Shown in pieces: positions 1 through 8,841 of a stretch of 64,000 nt of DNA. Each line of letters opens with the position of its first letter. The stretch's first letter is position 1. A program made the position numbers and the translations under genes. The notes below the pieces were generated by a model that did no database searches, had not been told where the DNA came from, and was given only the letters and a program-made list of their open reading frames with translations. The stretch covers positions 62,001 through 126,000 of the forward strand of contig JAUHZY010000001.1 of the NCBI GenBank assembly GCA_030425825.1. Direction: 5' to 3'. The stretch is from Alphaproteobacteria bacterium. Its GTDB lineage: Bacteria > Pseudomonadota > Alphaproteobacteria > JAUHZY01.

Positions 1-1502
1 TTAGGCATTTTTGGTAAATTTTCAAGGGTTTTATCTTTTTGGGCATTTACATCCATGAAAAACTTAAACATTTGTTTTGTGATTTCAGGGATTGCTGCGG
101 GTAAGTCCTCGGCAATCAAGTTCATGCCTGTGTGAATGGCTGTTTCTCCGTGGATGAACACGCCCGCCGAAGCTGCAATATGCTCAGGTGTATTTTGCGC
201 AAGAAGGCCAGCAATAATGCCTGCTAGAACATCGCCACTTCCTGCCGTTGCAAGGGAGGCTGGTGCATTATAGTTCAAAAAGACTTTTCCATCAGGGTCT
301 GCAATGACTGTGTCATTTCCTTTATGAACGATAACAGCATTCGTTTTTTTTGCGGCTTTGATCGTGCGATTTAATTTATCACCTTTGAAGGAAAAAAGAC
401 GATCAAATTCACCACTATGTGGCGTCATAATGCATGGCCCCTTAATAGCTGAAAACAAGACATTGGGATCATCTTTGAATGATGTCAATGCATCAGCATC
501 TAAAACACAAGGAACTTTTGCTTCCAATAGGTTTAGAACAATTTGCTTTGTTTCTTCTGAAACGCCAAGGCCAGGACCCACAACACAGGCTGTGACTTTG
601 TAACGTTCGATTAGATCAAGAATGTCACGTACAGAGTGAATGGTTTCAACAATGCTGCCAACTTCTGAGGTAGCATATATGTTGTGGCTTTCAGGTAGTG
701 TTGCGATGACACTAATGCCAGCACCAATACGTCTTGCTGCACGACTTGCAAGTCTCGCGGCGCCCGTCATTTTTTTGCCACCAATTGTTAAAACAACACC
801 TTTTGAGTATTTGTGATCAAATAAATTAGGTTTTGGAAAGAGAGGAAACCACTGCATTGGGTGATTAAGATAAGTGCTTGGCTTGACGCTTTTTAAAACA
901 TCAAGAGGAATGCCTATATTTTTTGTTAAAACTTCTCCTGCAAAAGCCTTGCCTGGCAGTAAGAAAAGACCTGGTTTGCCCATAAAGAAGCTGACGGTGA
1001 AAAGACATTTCATGGCAGAGCCTTTGGCTTCACCTGTGTCTGCGTCAATACCACTTGGGATATCAACGGCAACGACAGGAAGGCCTAACTCATTAACTTT
1101 CTCCATTAAATCTCGCGCATGTCCAGTAATGTTTTTTGAGAGCCCAATGCCAAAAATAGCGTCAATAATAAATGGTTTATCTTTTAGTAGTCTTAAAGAG
1201 AAGCTTTCTGCACTCCCGCCCCAACCAGATTTTTCAAGCTGTTCTTTATCATTTTTGAGCTGAGCAATGGTCACATTCCAGCCATCATTCTTCAGAATGC
1301 GTCCCGCAATAATACCATCGCAGCCATTTTTCCCTGGTCCAGCAAGGACTAAGACGGAGCGAGATTTAAGATTGGGGAGTTTTTTTTCGATTTCTTCTGC
1401 AACAGATCTGCCGGCATTTTCCATCAATGTAGCTTCAGATAAACCACTTGCTATTGCAAGTTGGTCTGCCTGGTACATTTGTTTGGATGTCAGCAGTGTC
1501 AC
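1..1502 (-). CDS. nnr: Bifunctional NAD(P)H-hydrate epimerase / ADP-dependent NAD(P)H-hydrate dehydratase (3' end cut by window)
   Basis: Repairs hydrated NADH and NADPH: the N-terminal YjeF_N part interconverts the epimers and the C-terminal carbohydrate-kinase-like part dehydrates the S form with ADP. I translated the minus strand by hand. The N-terminal domain has GPGKNGCDG (family GxGNNGGDG) near residue 60 and DIPSGIDADTGE. The C-terminal domain has GGKKMTGAARLASRAA, GPGLG and the dehydratase signature TAGSGDVLAGI. About 500 codons are visible. The frame is still open at base 1; the TTA at 1-3 is out of frame, so the gene continues off the window. The start chosen is GTG at 1502-1500, the first start after an in-frame stop, with an AAGG about 12 bases upstream. 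It lies 33 bases downstream of rpmG on the same strand. Confidence 0.92.
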   Translation of the reverse strand, partial: MTLLTSKQMYQADQLAIASGLSEATLMENAGRSVAEEIEKKLPNLKSRSVLVLAGPGKNGCDGIIAGRILKNDGWNVTIAQLKNDKEQLEKSGWGGSAESFSLRLLKDKPFIIDAIFGIGLSKNITGHARDLMEKVNELGLPVVAVDIPSGIDADTGEAKGSAMKCLFTVSFFMGKPGLFLLPGKAFAGEVLTKNIGIPLDVLKSVKPSTYLNHPMQWFPLFPKPNLFDHKYSKGVVLTIGGKKMTGAARLASRAARRIGAGISVIATLPESHNIYATSEVGSIVETIHSVRDILDLIERYKVTACVVGPGLGVSEETKQIVLNLLEAKVPCVLDADALTSFKDDPNVLFSAIKGPCIMTPHSGEFDRLFSFKGDKLNRTIKAAKKTNAVIVHKGNDTVIADPDGKVFLNYNAPASLATAGSGDVLAGIIAGLLAQNTPEHIAASAGVFIHGETAIHTGMNLIAEDLPAAIPEITKQMFKFFMDVNAQKDKTLENLPKMP

Positions 1503-1535
1503 GGTAAGGAAAAACCTTATTTTTTAGGAAGCGCC

Positions 1536-1733
1536 TTATTTTTTGTGGCGAGGCATAGACTTTTCTTCAAACTCAACATGCTTTTGAATACGTGGATCGT
1601 ATTTGCGCATTTTAAGCTTTTCAGTCAGCTGTCTAGGGTTCTTCTTTTTAACATAAGAATAGTTTGTTGGTCTTCCGTCTTCAAACGTACCTGTTGAACG
1701 CATTTGAACCAAAATTGTATTTCCCTTAGCCAT
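1536..1733 (-). CDS. rpmG: 50S ribosomal protein L33
   Basis: Structural protein of the large ribosomal subunit near the E site. The 65-residue product begins [15 protein letters not shown] and contains [19 protein letters not shown], which is diagnostic of L33. The four zinc-ribbon cysteines of the C+ form are absent, so this is the zinc-independent C- type common in Proteobacteria. A clear Shine-Dalgarno (AAGAGGA) lies 7-8 bases before the ATG. It sits between rmuC upstream (66-base gap) and nnr downstream. Confidence 0.96.
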   Translation of the reverse strand: MAKGNTILVQMRSTGTFEDGRPTNYSYVKKKNPRQLTEKLKMRKYDPRIQKHVEFEEKSMPRHKK

Positions 1734-1799
1734 TTTAAATTCCTCTTATAAGATCTTATTTGGGCAGCAAATTATATGCGTTTTTGAAGCGCTGTCAAG

Positions 1800-2861
1800 C
1801 TATTCTTCAATTTTTATTGGGCTGTTTATGTCTTCTAATGCGATGTTATCTTCCAGTTGTAAATTCTCAATTTTTTCAGCACGGTTGATAATTTTTTCGT
1901 TTGATGTGCGAATTTTACGAATATCTTCTTCGGCTTGCCCAAAGTGACGCTGTAAGTTGCCAACACGTGTGTCTAGGCGGTGTACATCTTCCATAATTTT
2001 ACTGACTTCATGTTGTATAAGCCCAGCTTGTTCACGCATTTGAACATCACGCAAAATGGCACGTACAGTATTTAATGTTGCCATAAGTGTTGACGGCGAA
2101 ACGATCCAAACGCGCATTTTATAACTCGATTCTATTACATCTCGGAAATGCGTATGTAGCTCTGCATATACGGCCTCACTTGGCAAAAACATGATCGCAG
2201 ATTCAGCTGTTTCGCCAGGGACAATATATTTATTAGCAATATCTTTGACATGTTTGAGGACGGATGCTGAAAAAACTTTCGCCAGTGCAGGCTTTTGAGC
2301 AGGCTCAGCGTTGATGTAGTTTTGGTAACCTTCAAGGGGAAACTTTGAGTCAACAGCAATTGGACCTGGTGGATTTGGAACTTGAAGCAGGCAGTCAACA
2401 CGATAATTGCCCCCAAGAGGTGTTTGAAATGAGTAAGCAGAAGGCGGTAGGGCTGCAGACACAATATCTTCTAGTTGAACTTCACCAAAGGCACCACGTG
2501 CCTGTTTGTTTGATAAAATATCTTGCAAACCAACGACCTGTTCAGAAAGATTGGTTATTTTCTTTTGTGCAGAGTCGATGACCGCAAGGCGTTCTTGCAG
2601 GGAGCTCATATTCTTTGTTGTTTCTGCCGCTGATTTATCAATGCCTTCGCGCATTTTTCCTGCAAAGGCATCAAAACGTTCCTCAATATTTTTATTTTGC
2701 TGTTGGACCTGTTCGCCAACCTGACTTAAGCGTCCATTTAGCTCGGCCAAGAACATTTCAAGCTTTTCTTCTTTGTGGTTTTCTGTGGGTTTTGTGCGCA
2801 TAAAAACCAACACTAAAACAATGAGAGAGATCAAGATTGACACAAATGTTAGTAATTCCAT
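1800..2861 (-). CDS. rmuC: DNA recombination protein RmuC homologue
   Basis: RmuC proteins limit recombination at inverted repeats, and their core resembles a nuclease fold; the biochemical activity is not settled. The 353-residue product has an N-terminal hydrophobic anchor (about residues 4-21). A charged coiled-coil stretch follows (about 30-125), then the RmuC domain with GAFGEVQLEDIV, the VDSKFPLEGY motif and FLPSEAVYAEL. The length is at the short end for the family. It is divergent from def, with 53 bases between the two starts. The C-terminal tail is acidic and probably disordered. Confidence 0.93.
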   Translation of the reverse strand: MELLTFVSILISLIVLVLVFMRTKPTENHKEEKLEMFLAELNGRLSQVGEQVQQQNKNIEERFDAFAGKMREGIDKSAAETTKNMSSLQERLAVIDSAQKKITNLSEQVVGLQDILSNKQARGAFGEVQLEDIVSAALPPSAYSFQTPLGGNYRVDCLLQVPNPPGPIAVDSKFPLEGYQNYINAEPAQKPALAKVFSASVLKHVKDIANKYIVPGETAESAIMFLPSEAVYAELHTHFRDVIESSYKMRVWIVSPSTLMATLNTVRAILRDVQMREQAGLIQHEVSKIMEDVHRLDTRVGNLQRHFGQAEEDIRKIRTSNEKIINRAEKIENLQLEDNIALEDINSPIKIEE

Positions 2862-2914
2862 ATTTTGACCTTATATGTATAATGGTAGCGCAAACAATAT
2901 AGAGGTGAAGTATA

Positions 2915-3451
2915 ATGGCGGTTTTACCAATTGTCACGGCTCCTGACCCTGTCTTGAAGAAAAAAGCAGAACAGGTTCCAGAAGTTAATGATGATATCAA
3001 AGCACTTTTAAGTGATATGGCAGAGACAATGTATGCAGCAAAAGGTATTGGGCTTGCTGCGCCACAAGTTGGGGTCTCGTTGCGCGTGATTGTTGTTGAT
3101 GTAGACCAAGATGATCGTGGTGCTGAAGGTAAGCTATATAAAATGGTTAATCCTGAAATTATATGGTCTTCTGATGAAATTAAATCCTACCAAGAGGGTT
3201 GTCTTTCATTGCCTGATCAGTATGAAGATGTTGAGCGCCCTGCAGAGGTGACGCTTAAGTATCTCGATGAGACTGGGAAAAAGGAAGAGATGAAGGTTTC
3301 GGGTCTGCTCGGAATTTGTATTCAGCATGAGATAGACCATTTAAATGGAACGCTTTTTGTTGATCACTTGGGAAGTGTGAAGCGCCGTATGATTTTAGAA
3401 AAACTTAAAAAAGAAAAAAAGAAGCTCGCGCGACAAAAGAAAGATGGTTAA
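2915..3451 (+). CDS. def: Peptide deformylase
   Basis: Removes the formyl group from the N-terminal methionine of new proteins, using a bound metal (Fe2+ in most bacteria). All three family motifs are present: GIGLAAPQVG at 44-53, EGCLS at 94-98 with the metal-binding Cys96, and QHEIDHL with His138, catalytic Glu139 and His142. The length of 178 residues is usual, and AGAGGTGAAGTATA precedes the ATG as ribosome-binding site. It is followed with no gap by fmt, the enzyme that adds the formyl group, as in many bacteria. Confidence 0.98.
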   Translation: MAVLPIVTAPDPVLKKKAEQVPEVNDDIKALLSDMAETMYAAKGIGLAAPQVGVSLRVIVVDVDQDDRGAEGKLYKMVNPEIIWSSDEIKSYQEGCLSLPDQYEDVERPAEVTLKYLDETGKKEEMKVSGLLGICIQHEIDHLNGTLFVDHLGSVKRRMILEKLKKEKKKLARQKKDG

Positions 3452-4357
3452 ATGTCTCAAAAAGTTATTTTCATGGGGACGCCCGCCTTTTCAGTGCCAC
3501 CACTTAAGGCCCTGATCGCAGCAGGGTATGACATTGTTGCGGTATATTCACAACCACCACGTCCAGCGAATCGCGGCAAAAAGTTACAAAAATCTGATGT
3601 TCATGCTTATGCAGACGAGCAAGGAATTCCTGTTCATACACCAACAAAAATGACAACAGAAGAGATTGAGAAGCTTGCATCTTATGGTGCAGATTATTTC
3701 GTTGTCGTTGCTTATGGCATGATTTTACCGAAAGCAGCTTTAGAGATTCCTAAAAAATATCCTGTGAATATTCATGCATCACTTTTGCCAAGATGGCGTG
3801 GTGCTGCGCCTATCCATCGTGCGATTGAGGCTGGCGACAAAAAAACGGGTATTACAACAATGAAAATGGATGAGGGTTTAGATACAGGTGATATTCTACT
3901 TGTCGATGAGGTGCCTATCACATCTAAAATGACGACAGGGGAGCTTCATGATATCTTAGCAGAAATGGGCGCAAAGCTTATCGTCGAGACACTTAAGAAC
4001 GATCCAAAAAGCTGTCCGCAGCCCTCTGAAGGCATTACTTATGCGAAAAAAATAAAGAAAGAAGAGGCCAAAATTGATTGGACCCTTGATGCGGAGGTGT
4101 TGGCACGGAAAGTTTGTGCTTTCAATCCGTATCCCGCATGTTATTTTGAGCTCAATGGACAAAGAATCAAAGTGCTTGAAGCTGAATTCACCACAGCTTC
4201 AGGGGAGGCTGGGGAAGTCTTAGATAATAATATTTTAATTGGTTGTGGGGAAGGTTCCTTGCTTTTAAAGAAATTACAGAGACAAGGAAAGTCAGCCATG
4301 TCAAAAGAAGATTTCTTGCGCGGCTTTCCGATTGAAAAGGGGATGAAACTGTCATGA
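3452..4357 (+). CDS. fmt: Methionyl-tRNA formyltransferase
   Basis: Formylates Met-tRNAfMet using 10-formyltetrahydrofolate. The catalytic region HASLLPRWRGAAPIHRAI near residue 108 and the following ITTMKMDEGLDTGDIL match true Fmt rather than the sugar formyltransferases (ArnA or VioF type). A C-terminal OB-like domain is present, and 301 residues is the usual size. The ATG starts on the base after the def stop. The 3' end overlaps wecE by four bases (ATGA), so translation of the sugar aminotransferase is probably coupled to fmt. Confidence 0.97.
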   Translation: MSQKVIFMGTPAFSVPPLKALIAAGYDIVAVYSQPPRPANRGKKLQKSDVHAYADEQGIPVHTPTKMTTEEIEKLASYGADYFVVVAYGMILPKAALEIPKKYPVNIHASLLPRWRGAAPIHRAIEAGDKKTGITTMKMDEGLDTGDILLVDEVPITSKMTTGELHDILAEMGAKLIVETLKNDPKSCPQPSEGITYAKKIKKEEAKIDWTLDAEVLARKVCAFNPYPACYFELNGQRIKVLEAEFTTASGEAGEVLDNNILIGCGEGSLLLKKLQRQGKSAMSKEDFLRGFPIEKGMKLS

Positions 4358-5490
4358 CGACAATCACTTTTAACCGGCCTTATGCAACAGGTAAAGAGTT
4401 TGACTATATCAGTCATGCTATTCAGAACATGCATATCTCAGGAGACGGTAGTTTCACGAAGAAATGTCAAAACTGGCTTTCGGAACATCTTTCAGCCCCA
4501 CAGGTTCTTTTGACACATTCGTGTACTGCAGCTTTGGAAATGTTCCCAATCCTTACCAACTTAAAAGCTGGTGATGAAGTTATTATGCCTTCTTATACAT
4601 TTGTTTCGACAGCAAATGCATTTGTTCTAAGAGGGTGTGTGCCTGTTTTTGTTGATATTCGTGAAGACACCTTGAATCTTGACGAGAACCTTATAGAGGA
4701 AGCAATTACAGAAAAAACAAAAGCAATTTGTGTGATGCATTATGGTGGCATTTCTTGTGAGATGGACAAGATTATGCAGCTTGCAAAAAAGTATGATTTG
4801 CACGTTTTTGAAGATGCTGCACATTGTCTTTTTTCTTCCTATAAAGGCAAACAATTAGGGAGTTTTGGTAGCCTTTCTGCAGTCAGTTTTCATGAAACGA
4901 AAAACATTATCTCTGGAGAAGGCGGCGCGCTTATTGTTAATGACGAGAACTATTTTGATAAGGCACAAATTGTGCGACAAAAAGGAACGAATCGAGAGGC
5001 GTTTTTGCGCGGTGAAGTTGATAAATACACATGGGTAGATGTTGGGTCATCATATCTTCCAAGCGATATTATCGCAGCCTTTTTATGGGCGCAAATTGAA
5101 CATGCTGAGCAGATAAATGCCAAAAGGCATAAAATATGGGAGACCTATTTCCACGCATTAAAGCCTTTTGAAGATCAGGGGTTTTTGAGGCTGCCAGTTG
5201 TTCCAGAAGGCTGCCAGCATAGTGCGCATCTTTTCTATCTTCTTATGAAAGATGAGGCTCAGCGTGACCACATGATTGAAAAGTTCAGAGAAAAAGGCAT
5301 CCAGCCTGTTTTTCATTATATTCCTCTTCACAGTGCTCCTGCAGGACAGAAATATGGAAAAGTGGCAGGAGAGTTAGAAGTGACAGAAAAAGCATCAAAG
5401 TGTTTATTGCGCCTACCTATGTTTGTTGAGATGACGGAAGAACAGCAAGATTATGTCATCAAAACACTTCAAGAAATTATTGAAAGTTAA
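4354..5490 (+). CDS. wecE: dTDP-4-amino-4,6-dideoxygalactose transaminase (WecE/RffA-type)
   Basis: PLP-dependent DegT/DnrJ/EryC1-family enzyme that aminates C4 of a dTDP-4-keto-6-deoxyhexose, giving an amino sugar for a surface glycan. The 378-residue protein keeps the WecE pattern throughout: EVIMPSYTFVSTANAFVLRG at 75-94, HYGGISCEMD, VFEDAAH, and SFHETKN with the Schiff-base lysine at 183. Further matches are VDKYTW.D.GSSYL.SD and FHYIPLHSAPAG. It starts inside the last codon of fmt. No dTDP-glucose pyrophosphorylase or 4,6-dehydratase is in the window, so the substrate must come from elsewhere. The methyltransferase follows at once, and WbqC and a glycosyltransferase lie just beyond on the other strand. 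Confidence 0.92.
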   Translation: MTTITFNRPYATGKEFDYISHAIQNMHISGDGSFTKKCQNWLSEHLSAPQVLLTHSCTAALEMFPILTNLKAGDEVIMPSYTFVSTANAFVLRGCVPVFVDIREDTLNLDENLIEEAITEKTKAICVMHYGGISCEMDKIMQLAKKYDLHVFEDAAHCLFSSYKGKQLGSFGSLSAVSFHETKNIISGEGGALIVNDENYFDKAQIVRQKGTNREAFLRGEVDKYTWVDVGSSYLPSDIIAAFLWAQIEHAEQINAKRHKIWETYFHALKPFEDQGFLRLPVVPEGCQHSAHLFYLLMKDEAQRDHMIEKFREKGIQPVFHYIPLHSAPAGQKYGKVAGELEVTEKASKCLLRLPMFVEMTEEQQDYVIKTLQEIIES

Positions 5491-5494
5491 GCAC

Positions 5495-6241
5495 GTGTCA
5501 ATTTTACTCAATAACCTTAAATATCTCGAAATGGTGCGTCGTAAACTTTTAAAGGAGGGGCCGAGAGACATTAAAATGCTGTCTTTGGGTTACCCAGACT
5601 TATTAGTACGTAGGCAGGATTTATCTCAAATATTTGGAGAAGACTTTGTAAAAAGCCTCACTGTTCTTGAAGGGTCAGAAGAAATTGTCAAATGGCATGG
5701 CATGCAAAAATTCTTACCAGAGCTTTATGATACAAAAAACCTGTTTGAAGGTCTTGATGTTTCCTTTGACTGTGTTGATATTTATCCTTCTCGTGGCTTT
5801 GAAAGGCAGCTTGATTTAAATGAGCCTTTACCTGAAGATATGTTAAACAAATATGACATTGTCTATGATGGTGGCACATTAGAGCATTGTTTTAACATTG
5901 CGCAAGGCATGAAGAATATTGCTGAGGCTGTTGTTCCAGGAGGCTATTTGGTTCATGGAAACCCATTAAGTATGTTGAATCATGGTTTTTATAATTTTAA
6001 CCCAACATTTTACAGTGATTTTTATGAGCAGAATAACTTTAAAATCCTTGGTATTTCGGCTCTCGTTGGTACAGGGTTATTTCGTGAGGAAATTGCATTG
6101 CCAAAATATCGAAGATTCAAAGATATTCCAGATGGTTCCTCTGTTTTAGTTGTCGCCAAAGCCCCAAGCAAGAAGTCTCCTATCAAGTGGCCTATGCAAA
6201 CAAAATATAAAGAAAATAAAGAGTTAAAGATCAAAGAATGA
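5495..6241 (+). CDS. Class I SAM-dependent methyltransferase-like protein of a glycan locus
   Basis: The middle of the protein has the order of a Rossmann methyltransferase: an acidic strand end (CVDIYPSRGFERQLDLNEPLPE), then YDIVYDGGTLEHCFNIAQGMKNI as motif-IV/helix region, then VVPGGYLVHGNP. The usual glycine-rich motif I is not obvious, so activity is uncertain. The start is ambiguous. GTG at 5495 lies four bases after the wecE stop and is used here; ATG at 5453 would overlap wecE by 38 bases; neither has a good Shine-Dalgarno. The 3' end overlaps the convergent WbqC gene by 18 bases. The context suggests modification of a nucleotide sugar or glycan, but this is inference. Confidence 0.75.
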   Translation: MSILLNNLKYLEMVRRKLLKEGPRDIKMLSLGYPDLLVRRQDLSQIFGEDFVKSLTVLEGSEEIVKWHGMQKFLPELYDTKNLFEGLDVSFDCVDIYPSRGFERQLDLNEPLPEDMLNKYDIVYDGGTLEHCFNIAQGMKNIAEAVVPGGYLVHGNPLSMLNHGFYNFNPTFYSDFYEQNNFKILGISALVGTGLFREEIALPKYRRFKDIPDGSSVLVVAKAPSKKSPIKWPMQTKYKENKELKIKE

Positions 6242-6925
6242 TGCGGTCGAAGCCCCTTGATTAAGCATTAAATCAATAATGCTTAGGTGCTTTAGGAATG
6301 GCCCATGTGGTTGAGGGTAGCTCTTATAGTGCGGATAGTCCATCCATTGGACACGAATATTGTTTTGTTCTAGAAGTTCAACGTCAAGATAAGATGAAGC
6401 AGATGGTCCAGATAGATATGTTGTTGCTTCCATTTCTTTCAATATTTCTAATAGTCTCTTCGTTTTATTGTTCTCATGCGTTTTTTTAGGAATGTCTTTT
6501 GACCAAAAAAGAGGCGTATTAATACCAAGAGCCTTGCATGTTTCTGATATAAAAAGTGCATTAACATCACTTAGATGTGTTAAAAGCGCAGCTTCTTTAT
6601 AAAGCTGCTTAAAGAAGTCTCCATATACAGAGAAATGCTTAGATTGTGCATAGTTTTGCTGTATCGTTTTCCAATGTTTTTTATGCCAGATATCACACGG
6701 GATCGTGACATCTTGGATAGCTTGTCCAAACTTGTCAGTTGTTCGAACAGGGATGGTTAGCCACTGTGACCCTTGTGGAGTTTTGATTTTATTACGGTTT
6801 CGCCAATCATTTTTTGTATACTGCACTTCATCATAGAAAATGAATTCGTCAGAACGCTTAATAATATCAAAATAGCCAACCCACGGAATATAGTTTGATT
6901 GAAGAATTGAAACAGTTTTTGTCAT
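6224..6925 (-). CDS. WbqC family protein
   Basis: WbqC-like proteins are found in O-antigen and other glycan clusters; their reaction is not established, though some neighbourhoods suggest a role in amino-sugar modification. The N terminus has the family signature ILQSNYIPWVGYFDII followed by DEVQYTKNDWRNRNKIKTP, and the middle has LLTHLSDVNALFISETCKALGI. The length of 233 residues is usual. It lies 12 bases downstream of the TPR glycosyltransferase and surely shares its transcript. It converges on, and overlaps, the methyltransferase gene. Confidence 0.88.
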   Translation of the reverse strand: MTKTVSILQSNYIPWVGYFDIIKRSDEFIFYDEVQYTKNDWRNRNKIKTPQGSQWLTIPVRTTDKFGQAIQDVTIPCDIWHKKHWKTIQQNYAQSKHFSVYGDFFKQLYKEAALLTHLSDVNALFISETCKALGINTPLFWSKDIPKKTHENNKTKRLLEILKEMEATTYLSGPSASSYLDVELLEQNNIRVQWMDYPHYKSYPQPHGPFLKHLSIIDLMLNQGASTASFFDL

Positions 6926-6937
6926 TTGTTAATAAAA

Positions 6938-8734
6938 CTACATCGCAGTAGTTGCCTCCTGTTTCGAGAGCGTTTCTTCAATAATTTCCAAGAAATGTTG
7001 GGCATGTTTTGTTGACGTTCTTTCACCGTTGAACAAATATTTTTCTGAGAAAACCTCTACAGCCTTGCCAGATGTGTCTCGCAATTCTTTTGAATCAATT
7101 AGTTGTTGAGCCATATTGATGTATTCTTCTGTTGATCCGGCTGTCATCAGCAAGTTTTCTCCAAATATTTCTTTTAATTCAGCTTGGTCTTGGGGTGTTC
7201 CTTCGTTGCCAATATAAGCATTGTAAGCAAAGTTCCCTAAAACAGATAAGTCTGTTTGATATGTAACAACAGGTGTGCCAGTTGCCATAGACTGTACGGT
7301 TGTTAGGCCGCCACAAGCAGGAAAAGTATCTAGATAGATATCAAAAACATGCGCATAAAGGCGGCTGTCAATCCAGCCAATAAAGACACAGCGGTCGGAA
7401 ACTCCTTCTTGAACGAAGCGTTCACGAATGACAGAAAGCTCTTCTCTTCCTGTCCATAAGAAAACAGTGTTAAGGTTGTTCTTCAAGAGTGTGCAAATAG
7501 CATTCATATAATCTTCATTATTAATTTTCTCTTCTCGAGCAATTGTTCCTAGAATAAGATCATATTGTCGATATTTCTCACGTATTTTCTGTGCTTCAGG
7601 TATCTTCTGGCGGTCGATAGGGTCAACCATCATCCATGGAGCAACGCGCCATTCTTGATCATTAAGGATTTTATATTTTTCAAAAAGAGAATGGAAGCTG
7701 ACGCCTCCATCCCAAAGGGATTGGAAGCATTTAGGTTTAAATTTCATAGACCAATATATCTGAACAGGAGCAACGCGCATCATAAATGCATATGTCATCA
7801 TTGTTAATGTTGATACCCATGCACAAGCAGTTACGTTATTCTTTAAAATATCTTTGCGAAGCTGTTTAAGATGTTGAAGAGGGCTGTTTTGTTCATGCTG
7901 TGCTAGCTGTGGTTTGATAAAGCGGACTTCAATGCCAATTTTATTAAAGATTTGTTGGAAGCTTTCTAGTGGGTCGGCCGCTAAAACATATATAATGGGA
8001 ATGAAGGGGCGCTTTTCCGGACTTATTTTCTGAATAGATTCAAGAACGCCGTACATCACTTCAATATGCGCAAGCCAGCTTGTTGATTGAATGATAAACC
8101 CAATTTTTGGTTGGGTCGGAACAGAAGTGTGAGAAATATCACGCGCTATTTTAGGTCGTACTGCCTGGTATTCACTTAGCAATGCTGAAAAGGTTTTCTC
8201 ATAATGCTCTTCACATTCTTTTTGCTTGATAAAGCTCTCATATATAAGAGCTTCTAGTTCAAGAGCATGCGCGTAATCTTCTTTTTTCAGAAGTGCTTTA
8301 AAGACAGGAAGGGCAATTTCATGGAAAGTTCTTTCATTATCTTCAAAGTTATTCTTTTTCCTAAAGTTACAGGCGTTCAGGATGATACGCTTAGCAACAA
8401 CAAGGGGTGGGTTTAGTGTGGATAGCTCCTTTACATATAAAAAAGCAGCTTCTTTTTCACCTGCTTGATAAGAGCATAGAGCCAGCTCTGCAATAATCGT
8501 TTCATTTTTAGGGTATGTCTCAGCAAGTCTTTCAAGAATATGACAAGCTTCTTGAGGTTTGTTCGTTTCACGATAAAGCCGTGAAAGCTGTAGAGACAGC
8601 TTAGGGTGATTTGGTTGAACGTTTAATAGCTGTTTATAAATATTTTCTGCTTCAACATACTTGTTTGCTTTTTGTAAGCGCAAAGCAAGGTTGGATGCAT
8701 CATTAAAGGAGAGAGTTTGTTTAGCATCTGACAT
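6938..8734 (-). CDS. TPR-repeat glycosyltransferase
   Basis: The 598-residue product has an N-terminal half of TPR-like helical repeats: LRLQKANKYVEAENIYKQLL, then LYRETNKPQEACHILERLAE, then ALCSYQAGEKEAAFLYVKEL, within about residues 12-125. The C-terminal half is a GT-B glycosyltransferase. LGTIAREEKINNEDY begins the nucleotide-binding half, and DIYLDTFPACGGLTTVQSMATGTPVVTY is the donor-site loop, as in SPINDLY/O-GlcNAc-transferase-like enzymes. TPR-GT proteins often glycosylate proteins, so a flagellin, RTX or other surface protein is a possible acceptor (inference). An AAGGA lies eight bases before the ATG. wbqC follows; the RTX gene lies upstream, separated by a terminator. Confidence 0.85.
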   Translation of the reverse strand: MSDAKQTLSFNDASNLALRLQKANKYVEAENIYKQLLNVQPNHPKLSLQLSRLYRETNKPQEACHILERLAETYPKNETIIAELALCSYQAGEKEAAFLYVKELSTLNPPLVVAKRIILNACNFRKKNNFEDNERTFHEIALPVFKALLKKEDYAHALELEALIYESFIKQKECEEHYEKTFSALLSEYQAVRPKIARDISHTSVPTQPKIGFIIQSTSWLAHIEVMYGVLESIQKISPEKRPFIPIIYVLAADPLESFQQIFNKIGIEVRFIKPQLAQHEQNSPLQHLKQLRKDILKNNVTACAWVSTLTMMTYAFMMRVAPVQIYWSMKFKPKCFQSLWDGGVSFHSLFEKYKILNDQEWRVAPWMMVDPIDRQKIPEAQKIREKYRQYDLILGTIAREEKINNEDYMNAICTLLKNNLNTVFLWTGREELSVIRERFVQEGVSDRCVFIGWIDSRLYAHVFDIYLDTFPACGGLTTVQSMATGTPVVTYQTDLSVLGNFAYNAYIGNEGTPQDQAELKEIFGENLLMTAGSTEEYINMAQQLIDSKELRDTSGKAVEVFSEKYLFNGERTSTKHAQHFLEIIEETLSKQEATTAM

Positions 8735-8781
8735 GATTTAAGTCCTTTGTATTCATGCCTGACTATAATTTGTCTTTAGAC

Positions 8782-8816
8782 AAAAAGAAAGGGGGAAGCC
8801 GAAGCATCCCCCTTGT
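8782..8816 (-). terminator. Rho-independent terminator of the RTX gene, UUCG tetraloop
   Basis: Read on the minus strand, AAGGGGGA-T-GC is followed by a TTCG loop and GC-T-TCCCCCTT, a long stem with one T-T mismatch, then TTCTTTTTGTC. The C(UUCG)G loop is an especially stable tetraloop. It starts about 26 bases past the RTX stop codon and separates that gene from the glycosyltransferase. Confidence 0.85.
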
Positions 8817-8841
8817 CTTTATTCGTTCAATCACACAGTGA

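Noticed and set aside
1-3. TTA at the left edge read as the stop codon of nnr
   Set aside because: The reading frame from GTG 1502 passes base 5 as a codon start, so TTA at 1-3 is out of frame; the gene runs off the window.
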